From contig NZ_CP117782.1 of the NCBI RefSeq assembly GCF_028657905.1, positions 496,001-560,000 of the forward strand: DNA of 64,000 nt, in the 5' to 3' direction. How positions within the stretch are numbered: position 1 is the stretch's first letter; each line of letters starts with the position of its first letter. Made by a program: the position numbers and the translations under genes. This document shows positions 8,825 through 16,415 of the stretch, in pieces. Origin of the DNA: Burkholderia sp. FERM BP-3421. GTDB lineage: Bacteria > Pseudomonadota > Gammaproteobacteria > Burkholderiales > Burkholderiaceae. The notes below the pieces were generated by a model. That model was not told the DNA's origin and searched no databases. It saw only the letters and a list, made by a program, of their open reading frames with translations.

Positions 8825-9277
8825 ATGGCGAAATGCACGCGTTTCTATCAGGCGTTCAAATCGAATATGGACGCCTTGGGACTCTCGGCGCCTGCCAGCT
8901 TGTTCGGCTCTGTCCAGGCGGCTACGGGGACGCTGACGACGATTCTGGGCACGCTCAAGGCCCTCGGCCCCAATGCCACGGTCGCGGAGCTGATCGGCGC
9001 GACAACCGGACTTGAGCTGCTTGGTGTGGTCGCTGCCGGTGGCGCTGCATTCTATGCGGGCGCTGTAGTCGGGAGCCTCATCGTCGCGACCAACGCGTCG
9101 CTCTATTGCAGCAACAAGGTTGCGGCGGCGTCGAGCGTGCATCAATGGGCGTCGCGTCGCGGCATCTCGTTGCCGCCGAGCGTCTATCAGGCTATTCAGC
9201 GGCATCCGGAAGTCTTGCAACCCGGCAACGCGTCGCGCGCCTACGCTTTCCGCGCACAACTTCGGGCGGCAGCATGA
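8825..9277 (+). CDS. Small protein with a hydrophobic Gly/Ala-rich hairpin (toxin-like candidate)
   Basis: I do not recognise a named family. The 150-residue protein starts after a good ribosome site (CTGGAGG, 8812-8818). It has a polar N-terminus (MAKCTRFYQAFKSN), then two hydrophobic stretches: about 28-48, and a stronger Gly/Ala-rich one about 60-92 that could form a membrane hairpin. It ends in a basic, polar C-terminus with HQWASRRGISLPPSVY. The stop overlaps the start of a two-helix membrane protein gene. That arrangement, inside an island remnant and just upstream of a T6SS cargo locus, fits a membrane-active toxin with its immunity protein; this is inference only. Confidence 0.75.
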   Translation: MAKCTRFYQAFKSNMDALGLSAPASLFGSVQAATGTLTTILGTLKALGPNATVAELIGATTGLELLGVVAAGGAAFYAGAVVGSLIVATNASLYCSNKVAAASSVHQWASRRGISLPPSVYQAIQRHPEVLQPGNASRAYAFRAQLRAAA

Positions 9278-9486
9278 GCCGGCTTGCGGATCGAGCGCTC
9301 CTCATCCTGGCGGCGGTGGTGCTTGCTGGCGGCGCGTGGGCGATGCTTCATTATTCTGGAGAGTGGTTTTTCCCGGCAGCTTCGCTCGTTGTGTTCGTCC
9401 TTCTGGTCGTACAAAATCATCGGCTCAGAAAGCGCCTGAAAAGCGGGGCGGTGCGGGAGGGCGAAAGGGCGGCGCGGCGACATTGA
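9274..9486 (+). CDS. Small two-helix membrane protein (possible immunity partner)
   Basis: The 70-residue protein consists of two membrane helices, roughly residues 8-26 (LLILAAVVLAGGAWAM) and 31-47 (FFPAASLVVFVLLVV), and a strongly basic cytoplasmic tail (HRLRKRLKSG). Its ATG overlaps the stop of the upstream gene (ATGA at 9274-9277), so the two are co-translated. No family is recognised. A short integral membrane protein coupled to a small hydrophobic protein is a common form of immunity gene, but no direct evidence for that role is visible. Confidence 0.7.
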   Translation: MSRLADRALLILAAVVLAGGAWAMLHYSGEWFFPAASLVVFVLLVVQNHRLRKRLKSGAVREGERAARRH

Positions 9487-9540
9487 AATACGGTCTTTAA
9501 CTACGCAATCATTACCCACGGAGGACGCGGAGCCGCTTCT

Positions 9541-9572
9541 GGCTTGCCGGTTCAAGTCCGGTCCCCGCACCA
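9541..9572 (+). repeat. Right attachment site (partial tRNA-Leu 3' end)
   Basis: Copy of the T arm, acceptor strand and CCA of tRNA-Leu. One G is missing in the acceptor strand relative to the intact tRNA (CCCCGCACCA instead of CCCCGGCACCA). There is no 5' half, so it is not a second tRNA gene. Confidence 0.85.
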
Positions 9573-10186
9573 TTTGCCTGCCACGCGCGTTGCACCGAAG
9601 CGGCTGCCGCGCGTCGCGCCGCCCAGGCGGGCGCAACTGGGCGGGAGCGCTCGAAGATCGGCCGGCACACTGCAATCGGCCATGGATTTGCTATTCTGGT
9701 TGTCGGCGTTTCGCACGCGATACCGTATCCATCGGGACGATCGAGCAGGCCCGGGTCGTCAATCTGTCTTTCAACATACCGAAGCATTGCTTGCCATATC
9801 CATACAGGTGGCGCTGAAGCGCGTGATCCGATTGGCTGGGGCGAGTTTCCGGCATTGACGTTTTGCACCGATATTCCGGCGACGCGGCCTGTCGCATGGG
9901 CCGATCGCGAACCCGTTAGTGAGTGATCCGCCGGACGCGCGTCGGTAGGCGGTTTCCCACCAACGTGCCGCGTTGATCCCGTGTCGGCCTCGCCGAGGCG
10001 CACCGATCGAATCATGCCGCTCATAGCCGGGCGCTTTGGGAATTCGGACGACCCGGGCAGTGCAGTCACGGAGCGCAAGCGTGTTTCCAGCGGGCCGATC
10101 AGGGGCATATAGACCAACCGGGACGGTAGAATCAGGCTCCCTGGCGGTTGAACCTGTTGCTGTCGGATCGAGGCGAACGAGCAAAC
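9573..10186. other. Gene-free stretch between island and DUF3592 gene
   Basis: About 610 bases with short frames on both strands but no recognisable protein, ribosome site or repeat. Base composition is less GC-rich than the flanks, consistent with decayed accessory DNA. Confidence 0.5.
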
Positions 10187-10579
10187 ATGACGAAGTCGGC
10201 CGATACGTTCAAAGCGATGTTTTTCTGCCTGCTGGGCTTGGCCTTGCTGGCGGGGATGGTGTATTCGATCGTCGACACGCGTTCGTTTCTGAAGGAAGCG
10301 GAGCGGGCGAGCGGGCAGGTCGTGGCTTTGAATGCGGGCGGCAGCCACCCTGAAATCGCATTCGTGACGTCCTCCGGCGAGCATGTGTCCTATGCGCAAG
10401 GCGGTCTCGTGTTGGGTATGAAAGTGGGGGATGCGGTGCAGGTGCGCTATCTGGCGTCTTCGCCCCGGACCTCGGCCACCCTGGATCGATTCCTGGCGAT
10501 TTGGACCGTCCCGATCTTTCTGGGCTTTTTCGGTGTGAGCGCGGCGTTGGGAGGGGTGTTCAGCTTCCCTCGGCCCTGA
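10187..10579 (+). CDS. DUF3592-like membrane protein
   Basis: The 130-residue protein has an N-terminal membrane helix (FFCLLGLALLAGMVYSIV, about 11-28) and a soluble domain with the small beta-barrel pattern of DUF3592 (ASGQVVALN, PEIAFVTSSGE, VGDAVQVRYLASSP). A C-terminal helix follows (IWTVPIFLGFFGVSAALGGVF). The function of this family is unknown. It is followed 16 bases later by an unrecognised glycine-rich protein and then vgrG, so it may belong to the T6SS cargo locus, for example as an immunity or accessory protein. The start is an ATG with a weak ribosome site; an in-frame TTG lies at 10148. Confidence 0.75.
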   Translation: MTKSADTFKAMFFCLLGLALLAGMVYSIVDTRSFLKEAERASGQVVALNAGGSHPEIAFVTSSGEHVSYAQGGLVLGMKVGDAVQVRYLASSPRTSATLDRFLAIWTVPIFLGFFGVSAALGGVFSFPRP

Positions 10580-10595
10580 CTTCCGGGATCAATCC

Positions 10596-11165
10596 ATGTC
10601 TTTGTTGCGGCGTAGCCATTGGGAATATCAGACCGGAGCGACATTCGGCGCGAGCGTCGAATTCGTCACGGGCTCGGGCGGCGAGATCCTGTTGAAGAAT
10701 CCCGCTGGGCAGTTCCAGCGTTTCTGGTATGGCGGCCTGGGTGTTGGCGTGGGTTTCGGCGTCAAGCTTCCGAAGGTCAAGTTGCCGACATTCGCGATCA
10801 GCGGCAAAGCCCTCAGCGGCAGCGGTTCGGCCGAGGCATTGCCCAGCGCCGGCTGGATTTACATGACGCCGGCTTTTTCCGGCACGGAGCTTGAACGGGC
10901 CGACTTGCAGGGCGGCGCCGTTTATCTGGACGGAAGCGCTGAAATCATCCTCGCGGGCGGCGGCGGGTCGGTCATGTTGCTCGGCATCAACGCGGCCTTG
11001 CTTTCGCTCGCGATCAGCCAGATCACGATCAATCCCTTGCTGTTCGAATGGGTGCTGCAACACGCGAAGGCGCTCCTGATCATGGTGGGCGTCAATGCCG
11101 GCCTGAATGCAAACGGCAAGGGGTTCGGCGGCGGGGCCGGCATTCTCGCCGGATACGTCCACTGA
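10596..11165 (+). CDS. Glycine-rich protein of unknown function upstream of vgrG
   Basis: The 189-residue product is not recognised. It is rich in Gly, Ala, Ser and hydrophobic residues. Its N-terminal half (about 10-100) alternates polar and hydrophobic residues, as in a beta-rich fold. The second half has GGGGSVMLLGINAALLSLAI (about 128-147) and a final Gly-rich tail (GKGFGGGAGILAGY). It lacks a cleavable signal peptide. The stop precedes the vgrG promoter region by about 390 bases. Position next to a DUF3592 membrane protein suggests a two-gene unit, possibly T6SS cargo and partner, but no catalytic motif is seen. Confidence 0.65.
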   Translation: MSLLRRSHWEYQTGATFGASVEFVTGSGGEILLKNPAGQFQRFWYGGLGVGVGFGVKLPKVKLPTFAISGKALSGSGSAEALPSAGWIYMTPAFSGTELERADLQGGAVYLDGSAEIILAGGGGSVMLLGINAALLSLAISQITINPLLFEWVLQHAKALLIMVGVNAGLNANGKGFGGGAGILAGYVH

Positions 11166-11551
11166 TCCGGATCGGGGCCCGCGTGCCGGGCGGGGCGTGC
11201 ATCGCAGGCGGGCCAGCCGGCTTCCGCCGCCGCGACACGCCGGTGTCGCGGTTCGACCGGGCATGGGGACGGAAGAAGCGCACCATGACCGGGGCGAATC
11301 GATGCAGGCGGGCCATGCCGCGATGATGGGAAAGCGTCGAGCGAACCTTGCCGGATGACGTACCAGCACTCCGGCTTTACGTTTGTAATAGGCCGACAGG
11401 CGATTCATTTACGAATATCGATCGCGCATTAAAAGATATTCCGCCCCTTAATTTTATGGGGTTGAACGTCGAGTAAAGTGACAGGCGGTCATATTAGAAT
11501 GGCCGCGCGGACAGAGAGACCGCCCCTCCGCCGAGAGACTCCGAGGCTATT
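11166..11551 (+). promoter_or_regulatory. vgrG upstream region with AT-rich promoter stretch
   Basis: No gene is seen. The last 170 bases are distinctly AT-rich for this genome (ATTAAAAGATATTCC, CTTAATTTTATGGGG). A TAGAAT at 11495-11500 lies 52 bases before the vgrG start and is a plausible -10 element; no good -35 is spaced correctly. Confidence 0.4.
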
Positions 11552-13663
11552 ATGCAAATGTCAGAAATTGCGAGCTTCTTCCAGCTCCAGAGCAATCGCC
11601 TGTTTACGATCCAAACGCCGCTCAAGGGGCGCTCGGATCTGGTGCTTGTCGATTTCCATTGCACGGAAGGGTTGTCGCGAAACTTTGAGATTCACGTCCG
11701 GCTTGCGTCGCAGGATCAGAAGATCGAGCTGAAGAAGCTGATCGGACAGCCGGTGAGTATCGCCTTGCAACTGACCGATGCGCCGATCAGTTCCGACGCG
11801 CGCTATTTTCACGGTTATGTCGCGGGGTTCTCGCATCTCGATACGGATGGGGGTTTTGCCATCTACAGCGCGACGATCCTGCCGTGGTTCTGGATGCTCT
11901 CGCGTCGGCAGGATATCCGGATTTTTCAGGAAGAGAATACCGAGGCGATTATATCGAGCGTGTTTCGCGAATACGGCAAGCTCGCGTCTTTCGAGTTCCA
12001 ATTATCGAAGGGAACGAAGAACCGCAGTTACTGCACGCAATACAAGGAAACCGATCTCGCCTTCGTCGAACGGCTGATGCGGGAGGATGGTCTGTTCTAT
12101 TACTTCGAGCATGCGAAGGACGGACACAAGCTGATCATCGCGGACAACTCGGTGATCGCGAAGCCGATAGACGGACGCAGCCCGTCGCTGCAATACAACC
12201 AGGGCGAGGCGATGGACGACCTCGCTGTCGTCACGTCGTTTCAGGCGCAGCGTCAGCTTGCGTCGGACACGGTCGGGCTGAAGACCTTCGACTACAAGAT
12301 TCCGCATGCGCGGCGATTCGTTTCGGGCGGCACGGAAGTCAATCAAGGCGACGTGCCTTCCTACGAGATCTACGACTACCTCGGCGAGCATGGTTTTGCC
12401 GACACCGATCGCGGCGAGGAGCTCGCCCGCTTCCGGACCCAGGCATTGGCCGCCCATAGCAAGACGTTCGTCGGGGCCGCGACCAGCCGGCGGATGACGC
12501 CATGCCGATACTTCGAGCTGGACGACCATTACGATCACGCCGCCGGCAGCCAGGAAGACCGGCAGTTTCTGCTGCTGACCGTCTCGCACAGCGGCATGAA
12601 CAACTATCAGGCCGGCGAGGGAAGCGCCGCGTACTCCTGCAGCTTTACTTGTATCCGCAAGAAGATCCCGTACCGTCCGGCTGTCGAGGGCGACCGCCCG
12701 ACGATCGTCGGCCCTCAGACGGCGATCGTCGTGGGGCCGAAGGGCGAGGAGATCTATACGGATAGCCTTGGGCGCGTGAAGGTCCAGTTCCACTGGGATC
12801 GCCTCGGCAAGCGCGATCAGGGCAGTTCCTGCTGGGTGCGGGTGAGCCAGCCCTGGGCGGGGAGCGGATTCGGGATGATCCAGATTCCGCGTATCGGCGA
12901 CGAGGTGGTCGTGAGTTTTCTCGACGGCAATCCGGACCGTCCGCTCGTGACGTCGCGCGTCTACAACGCGCAGAACATGCCGCCCTGGGTGTTGCCGGCC
13001 AACGCGACGCAGAGCGGCATCCTCACGCGCTCGACCAAGACCGGCAGCGTCAACACCGCGAATGCGATCCGCTTCGAAGACAAAAAGGGCGCGGAAGAGG
13101 TGTGGCTGCACGCCGAGAAGGATCAGCGCATCGAGGTCGAGCACGACGAGTCGCATTGGGTCGGTCACGATCGCGTCAAGAACATCGACCACGACGAAAC
13201 CGTTCAGGTCGGCAACGACCGCACGGAGGCGGTCGGCCAGAACGAAACGATTGCGGTCGGTGCGAACCGGACGGAGACCGTCGGCGACAACGAGACGCTC
13301 CATGTCGGCGGCAACCGCAGCGAAACGATCGACGGGACTCAGAACCTGCTGGTCGCGCTTGCGTCGGCGGAGACCGTCGGGCTGGCGAAGGCGTTGACGA
13401 TCGGCGGGGCCTACATCGTCACGGTTGCCGGGGCGATGAACACGGCGGTCGGTCTGGCCAGCGGCGAGGAAGTCGGGCTTTCGAAGACCACCCAGGTCGG
13501 CAAGACGTATACGCTCAATGTCGGCGATCGCATCGAGATCAAGGCCGGCAAGGCGAGCATCGTGATGACGAGCAACGGCGACATCATGATCAGCGGCGCG
13601 AATGTGAGCATCAAGGGTTCCGGATCGGTCAAGCTGGACGGCAACACGATCAGCAACAACTGA
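11552..13663 (+). CDS. vgrG: Type VI secretion system spike protein VgrG
   Basis: The 703-residue protein is a standard-length VgrG. Residues 1 to about 480 form the gp27/gp5-like head, with FHGYVAGFSH, YCTQYKETDLAFVERLMREDG (cut here to its core) and the OB-fold region GRVKVQFHWDR, SCWVRVSQPWAGSGFG and PRIGDEVVVSFLDGNPDRP. Residues 530-640 form the needle with a run of short Val-Gly-Asn/Asp repeats. DUF2345-like sequence then ends in GSGSVKLDGNTISNN. It forms the trimeric tip on the Hcp tube and carries cargo. No structural T6SS genes are in the window, so this is an orphan vgrG with its own cargo genes downstream. Confidence 0.97.
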   Translation: MQMSEIASFFQLQSNRLFTIQTPLKGRSDLVLVDFHCTEGLSRNFEIHVRLASQDQKIELKKLIGQPVSIALQLTDAPISSDARYFHGYVAGFSHLDTDGGFAIYSATILPWFWMLSRRQDIRIFQEENTEAIISSVFREYGKLASFEFQLSKGTKNRSYCTQYKETDLAFVERLMREDGLFYYFEHAKDGHKLIIADNSVIAKPIDGRSPSLQYNQGEAMDDLAVVTSFQAQRQLASDTVGLKTFDYKIPHARRFVSGGTEVNQGDVPSYEIYDYLGEHGFADTDRGEELARFRTQALAAHSKTFVGAATSRRMTPCRYFELDDHYDHAAGSQEDRQFLLLTVSHSGMNNYQAGEGSAAYSCSFTCIRKKIPYRPAVEGDRPTIVGPQTAIVVGPKGEEIYTDSLGRVKVQFHWDRLGKRDQGSSCWVRVSQPWAGSGFGMIQIPRIGDEVVVSFLDGNPDRPLVTSRVYNAQNMPPWVLPANATQSGILTRSTKTGSVNTANAIRFEDKKGAEEVWLHAEKDQRIEVEHDESHWVGHDRVKNIDHDETVQVGNDRTEAVGQNETIAVGANRTETVGDNETLHVGGNRSETIDGTQNLLVALASAETVGLAKALTIGGAYIVTVAGAMNTAVGLASGEEVGLSKTTQVGKTYTLNVGDRIEIKAGKASIVMTSNGDIMISGANVSIKGSGSVKLDGNTISNN

Positions 13664-13858
13664 TGCGCTGCCGATTGGCGTCGCGAACGAACCGATCACG
13701 AGCGACGCCGCGCGCGGCGCATCCGTCGGCCTTGACCTGCGCGGGTGGTCCGTTTTGATCGATGCCGGGAGCGAACCCTGTCCGCATCGTCGAACTGGAT
13801 GGTCATGGCGCGACGACGGATTGATTCGACACAACACGTTTCAACCACGGGGCGGGAT

Positions 13859-14278
13859 ATGCCAACGGATCACAAGCCGGAAACCCATTGCGCGCTGCTG
13901 CACGGCATCTTGTCGCGGTTTCCCAACATGGCGAACGTGCCGGGCGCGTCGACCCTCGACGCAATGGGAAATCGCGTGCCCTTTGCCGCGATCCAATCCG
14001 AGTCATCCGGGTGTTCGATGCTGGGCACGCTGGGATACCACACGACATGCTCATGCTGGAGCCACGATCAATTCTTCCTGCTGACGGACGACTATACGGG
14101 GAAGCCTCTGGCCGACGTGCCGTACGAGATCGTGACGGCGGAGGGGGATAAGATCGAGGGCCGCACGGATGCCCAGGGGCGTACGAAGAAAATCTCGGAT
14201 GATGCGGCTTCGTCGGCGACCCTCTACGTGTATGAAGAGTACACGCCGTTGAATCCGGACTGGGATCGGGGCGCATGA
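13859..14278 (+). CDS. Small VgrG-linked protein with a TTR/Ig-like C-terminal domain (adaptor-like)
   Basis: The 139-residue protein follows vgrG and overlaps the start of the effector gene (ATGA at 14275). Its N-terminal half has no recognised motif apart from a Cys-containing stretch (SSGCSML, HTTCSCWSHD). The C-terminal half (FLLTDDYTGKPLADVPYEI, then GRTDAQGRT and LYVYEE) looks like the transthyretin/Ig-like module attached to T6SS tip and PAAR proteins. It probably helps mount the downstream effector on VgrG. No canonical PAAR motif is visible. The ATG at 13859 was chosen because the frame further upstream has no ribosome site. Confidence 0.72.
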   Translation: MPTDHKPETHCALLHGILSRFPNMANVPGASTLDAMGNRVPFAAIQSESSGCSMLGTLGYHTTCSCWSHDQFFLLTDDYTGKPLADVPYEIVTAEGDKIEGRTDAQGRTKKISDDAASSATLYVYEEYTPLNPDWDRGA

Positions 14279-14841
14279 ACACCAAGAAGAGGCTGGTCAA
14301 GAAACAGACGGCCCAACTGACGCCGAAATCCAAGACTGCGCCCGTGCCGGTGCCCGTCGACGACTCGGCGCGGCTGCGCGAGATCCGGGCGCTGGTCCAG
14401 GCCAACAATCATTCGACACTCGACGAGAACCTGATCATCTGCCAGATCTACATGGAGTCGCGATTCGACGCAAACGCGGCAGCGGGCGGCAGCAGCGCGA
14501 AAGGCCTGATGCAGATGACCTCGACCGCCACCAAGCAGGTGTTCAAGGAACGGTTGAAGAAGGATCTTGGCCACACGCCCAGCGACAAGCAGTCTCAAGA
14601 GGCCTTCCAGGATGCGGCGACCTTCCACGGAACCCCGCAGATCTTCGATGAGGCCACCAATATCCAGTTGGGCACCGAATACATGCAGTACTGGGTGGAT
14701 TCGACTTCGTCGGTCGACGACGCCTACAAGAAATATCGCGGCGTCGCGAACGGGATCTACTATAAGAAAATCAACGCCTGCGCGGAAAAACTGAAAGGCG
14801 AGCCGGATTCGATGCAACTTCTGCGGGACATGGTCAAATGA
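14275..14841 (+). CDS. Lytic transglycosylase (lysozyme fold), probable T6SS antibacterial effector
   Basis: The 188-residue protein has a basic linker and then a soluble-lytic-transglycosylase core: IYMESRFDANAAAG with the catalytic Glu at residue 61, SSAKGLMQM at about 73-81, and a distal Tyr-containing segment (VDDAYKKYRGVANG). The enzymes cleave the MurNAc-GlcNAc bond of peptidoglycan. There is no signal peptide, which is odd for a cell's own wall enzyme but normal for cargo delivered to a neighbour's periplasm by T6SS. It lies between the vgrG-linked adaptor and a secreted small protein, with overlaps on both sides (ATGA at both ends), the usual order for spike, adaptor, effector, immunity. 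Confidence 0.88.
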   Translation: MNTKKRLVKKQTAQLTPKSKTAPVPVPVDDSARLREIRALVQANNHSTLDENLIICQIYMESRFDANAAAGGSSAKGLMQMTSTATKQVFKERLKKDLGHTPSDKQSQEAFQDAATFHGTPQIFDEATNIQLGTEYMQYWVDSTSSVDDAYKKYRGVANGIYYKKINACAEKLKGEPDSMQLLRDMVK

Positions 14842-15401
14842 AACACTGGGCTATTGCACTGGCATGCGTCGCAGCCGCGGGCTTGAGCGCGCCGTCGCAC
14901 GCGAACGATGCCGGTTCGGGCAAGCTGCGCACGGTCACGTCCTGCACGCTCGCGGACGGCACGCACGCTACGCTGAAGGCGGAACCGCACGGCGAGGACG
15001 GCGAGGCGCTCTTCGTCGACGAAGGCGGGGAGGCGAAGCCCGCGTTTCTCGACATGCCGGATACCCAGTTCGTCGGCCAGATCGCGCTGGCGCGCTGCGT
15101 CGACGGCGTGCTGGTCTTTGCTCTGGCGTATGGGCCGCCCTATCTGAAAGGGGTGGCGATCCGCCGGAATCCGCAGACCCACGCGGATGAACGCCTCTAT
15201 TTTGCGGAAAAGGCGCTGCCGAAATGGCTCTATCTCAGCGACAAGGAAATGCTTGTCGTGATCCCGAACATCGGGCACGAGACGGAGAAAAAGTATCTCG
15301 TCTATCGCTATGTCGCGGGGAAGGGGCAGCCTGACGAGAGCGCGGCAACCGATACGCTGCCGGCCTCGGCGAAAGCGCTGCTTCCGGTGCAATCGCGGTG
15401 A
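14838..15401 (+). CDS. Periplasmic protein, probable immunity factor for the lytic transglycosylase
   Basis: The 187-residue protein has a clear signal peptide (MKHWAIALACVAAAGLSAPSHA, cleavage about residue 22), so it acts in the periplasm where the effector would attack. The mature domain has two Cys (SCTLADGT and ARCVDG) likely to pair, and short beta-strands; no family is recognised. Its ATG overlaps the effector stop (14838-14841), so toxin and antidote are produced together. The assignment rests on position and export, not on homology. Confidence 0.8.
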   Translation: MKHWAIALACVAAAGLSAPSHANDAGSGKLRTVTSCTLADGTHATLKAEPHGEDGEALFVDEGGEAKPAFLDMPDTQFVGQIALARCVDGVLVFALAYGPPYLKGVAIRRNPQTHADERLYFAEKALPKWLYLSDKEMLVVIPNIGHETEKKYLVYRYVAGKGQPDESAATDTLPASAKALLPVQSR

Positions 15402-15650
15402 GGTTCGGGTTCAGTGGATAGAGATTGCGTGGCAGTTCAAACGATCTCTTGTTACGCGCCCGGAGACGCCGATCGTCAGTCGGCGGCAGCCGCGCCCCGT
15501 ATCGCGACCCAGGAAGCGGAGCAGATGGCGTCCCGACCGGGACGATTCGCCTCTCCGGGGCGCCTCGACGCGCTCGTCAGGCGCGGCCCGCCTATTCGGC
15601 GAATGCCGTGCCGACGGCGCTGAGGATACCCGCACCCCAGCCCCGCACGG

Positions 15651-16283
15651 TCAGAACGTCAGCGCAATTTCCCGCGCCGCTTCGATCGCCCGACGCCGAT
15701 CCACCTTCCCGTCGGCGCCGAACAAGGTGCGCTCCACCACGATGCCCACGACCTCCTCCACGCCCACGAACCTGAGCCAGGTCTCCATGAACGGCCGCTG
15801 AAGATCGAATTCGCCGGCCGGCGTAAACGAGCCCGGTGACGTGTAGCTGAGCCCGCGCGCATACACAAGCGCCGCCTTTTTCCCCCGCAGCAATCCGCCG
15901 AACCCCGACCCATCGAACGTAAACAGCACATCCTTCTGCGAGATCACGTCGATCAGCTGCTTGAGTTTGTACGGGATGCTGAAATTCCACAGCGGCACGC
16001 CGAACAGCAACTTGTCCGCCGCATGAAACGGCGCGGCGAGTGCTTCGATCCTCCGCCACGCCGCCGCCTGCGCCGGCGTCAACGCCTCGCCGCTCAACCC
16101 CGCATACTTCGCGTTCATCACGTCGCCGTCGAATTCCGGCAACACCATGTTCCAGATGTCGAGCTTCTCGATCTCATGATCGGGATGCGCCGACCGGTAC
16201 GCATCGAGAAACGCATCGCATACCTCGATGGACGCGGCGTGCGCCTTGTTCGGAGAGCCTTCGATATAAAGCACGCGTGTCAT
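15651..16283 (-). CDS. azoR: FMN-dependent NADH-azoreductase / flavodoxin-fold quinone reductase
   Basis: The 210-residue protein starts VLYIEGSPNKAHAASIEVC, the FMN phosphate loop of AzoR. It has FGVPLWNFSIPYKLKQLID (about 93-111), the flavin-ring region of the family, and SPGSFTPAGEFDLQRPFMETWLRF in shortened form near 150-170. These enzymes reduce azo dyes and quinones with NADH in two-electron steps in the cytoplasm. The length is normal. It is transcribed divergently from a LysR gene 132 bases away, the usual setting for regulation by that protein. Confidence 0.9.
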   Translation of the reverse strand: MTRVLYIEGSPNKAHAASIEVCDAFLDAYRSAHPDHEIEKLDIWNMVLPEFDGDVMNAKYAGLSGEALTPAQAAAWRRIEALAAPFHAADKLLFGVPLWNFSIPYKLKQLIDVISQKDVLFTFDGSGFGGLLRGKKAALVYARGLSYTSPGSFTPAGEFDLQRPFMETWLRFVGVEEVVGIVVERTLFGADGKVDRRRAIEAAREIALTF

Positions 16284-16342
16284 GAAATCGGTCCTTGGTC
16301 AACGTGACGGCGACGCACGGGAGGCGCGCCCGCCCACGATGC

Positions 16343-16370
16343 TTCACAGCCTATCGAGCCGCTTTATAAT
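16343..16370 (+). promoter_or_regulatory. Sigma-70 type promoter of the LysR gene
   Basis: TTCACA (16343-16348), a 16-base spacer and a perfect TATAAT (16365-16370) lie 45 bases before the LysR start at 16416. This is the best consensus promoter in the window. Confidence 0.6.
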
Positions 16371-16382
16371 TTGGAAATGATA

Positions 16383-16399
16383 TTAATTGATCGAATTAA
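16383..16399. promoter_or_regulatory. Palindromic operator candidate for the LysR regulator
   Basis: TTAATT-GATCG-AATTAA is a perfect 6-5-6 inverted repeat and fits the T-N11-A pattern of LysR sites. It lies just downstream of the -10 box and before the LysR start, so binding would repress the regulator's own gene. Confidence 0.5.
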
Positions 16400-16415
16400 C
16401 CCGATTAGGTGATGA

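Larger units (their letters stand above)
8330..9572. mobile_element. Decayed genomic island at tRNA-Leu
   Basis: The segment is bounded by direct repeats of the tRNA 3' end (8297-8329 and 9541-9572) and starts with an integrase-type gene fragment reading away from the tRNA, the standard arrangement of tRNA-targeted islands. Only about 1.2 kb remains, holding the integrase stub and a two-gene unit. It is too short for a mobile element, so it is most likely a deletion remnant. Confidence 0.8.

Noticed and set aside
9541..9572. Second tRNA gene
   Set aside because: Only the T arm and acceptor 3' strand are present; there is no 5' half, so it is an attachment-site copy.
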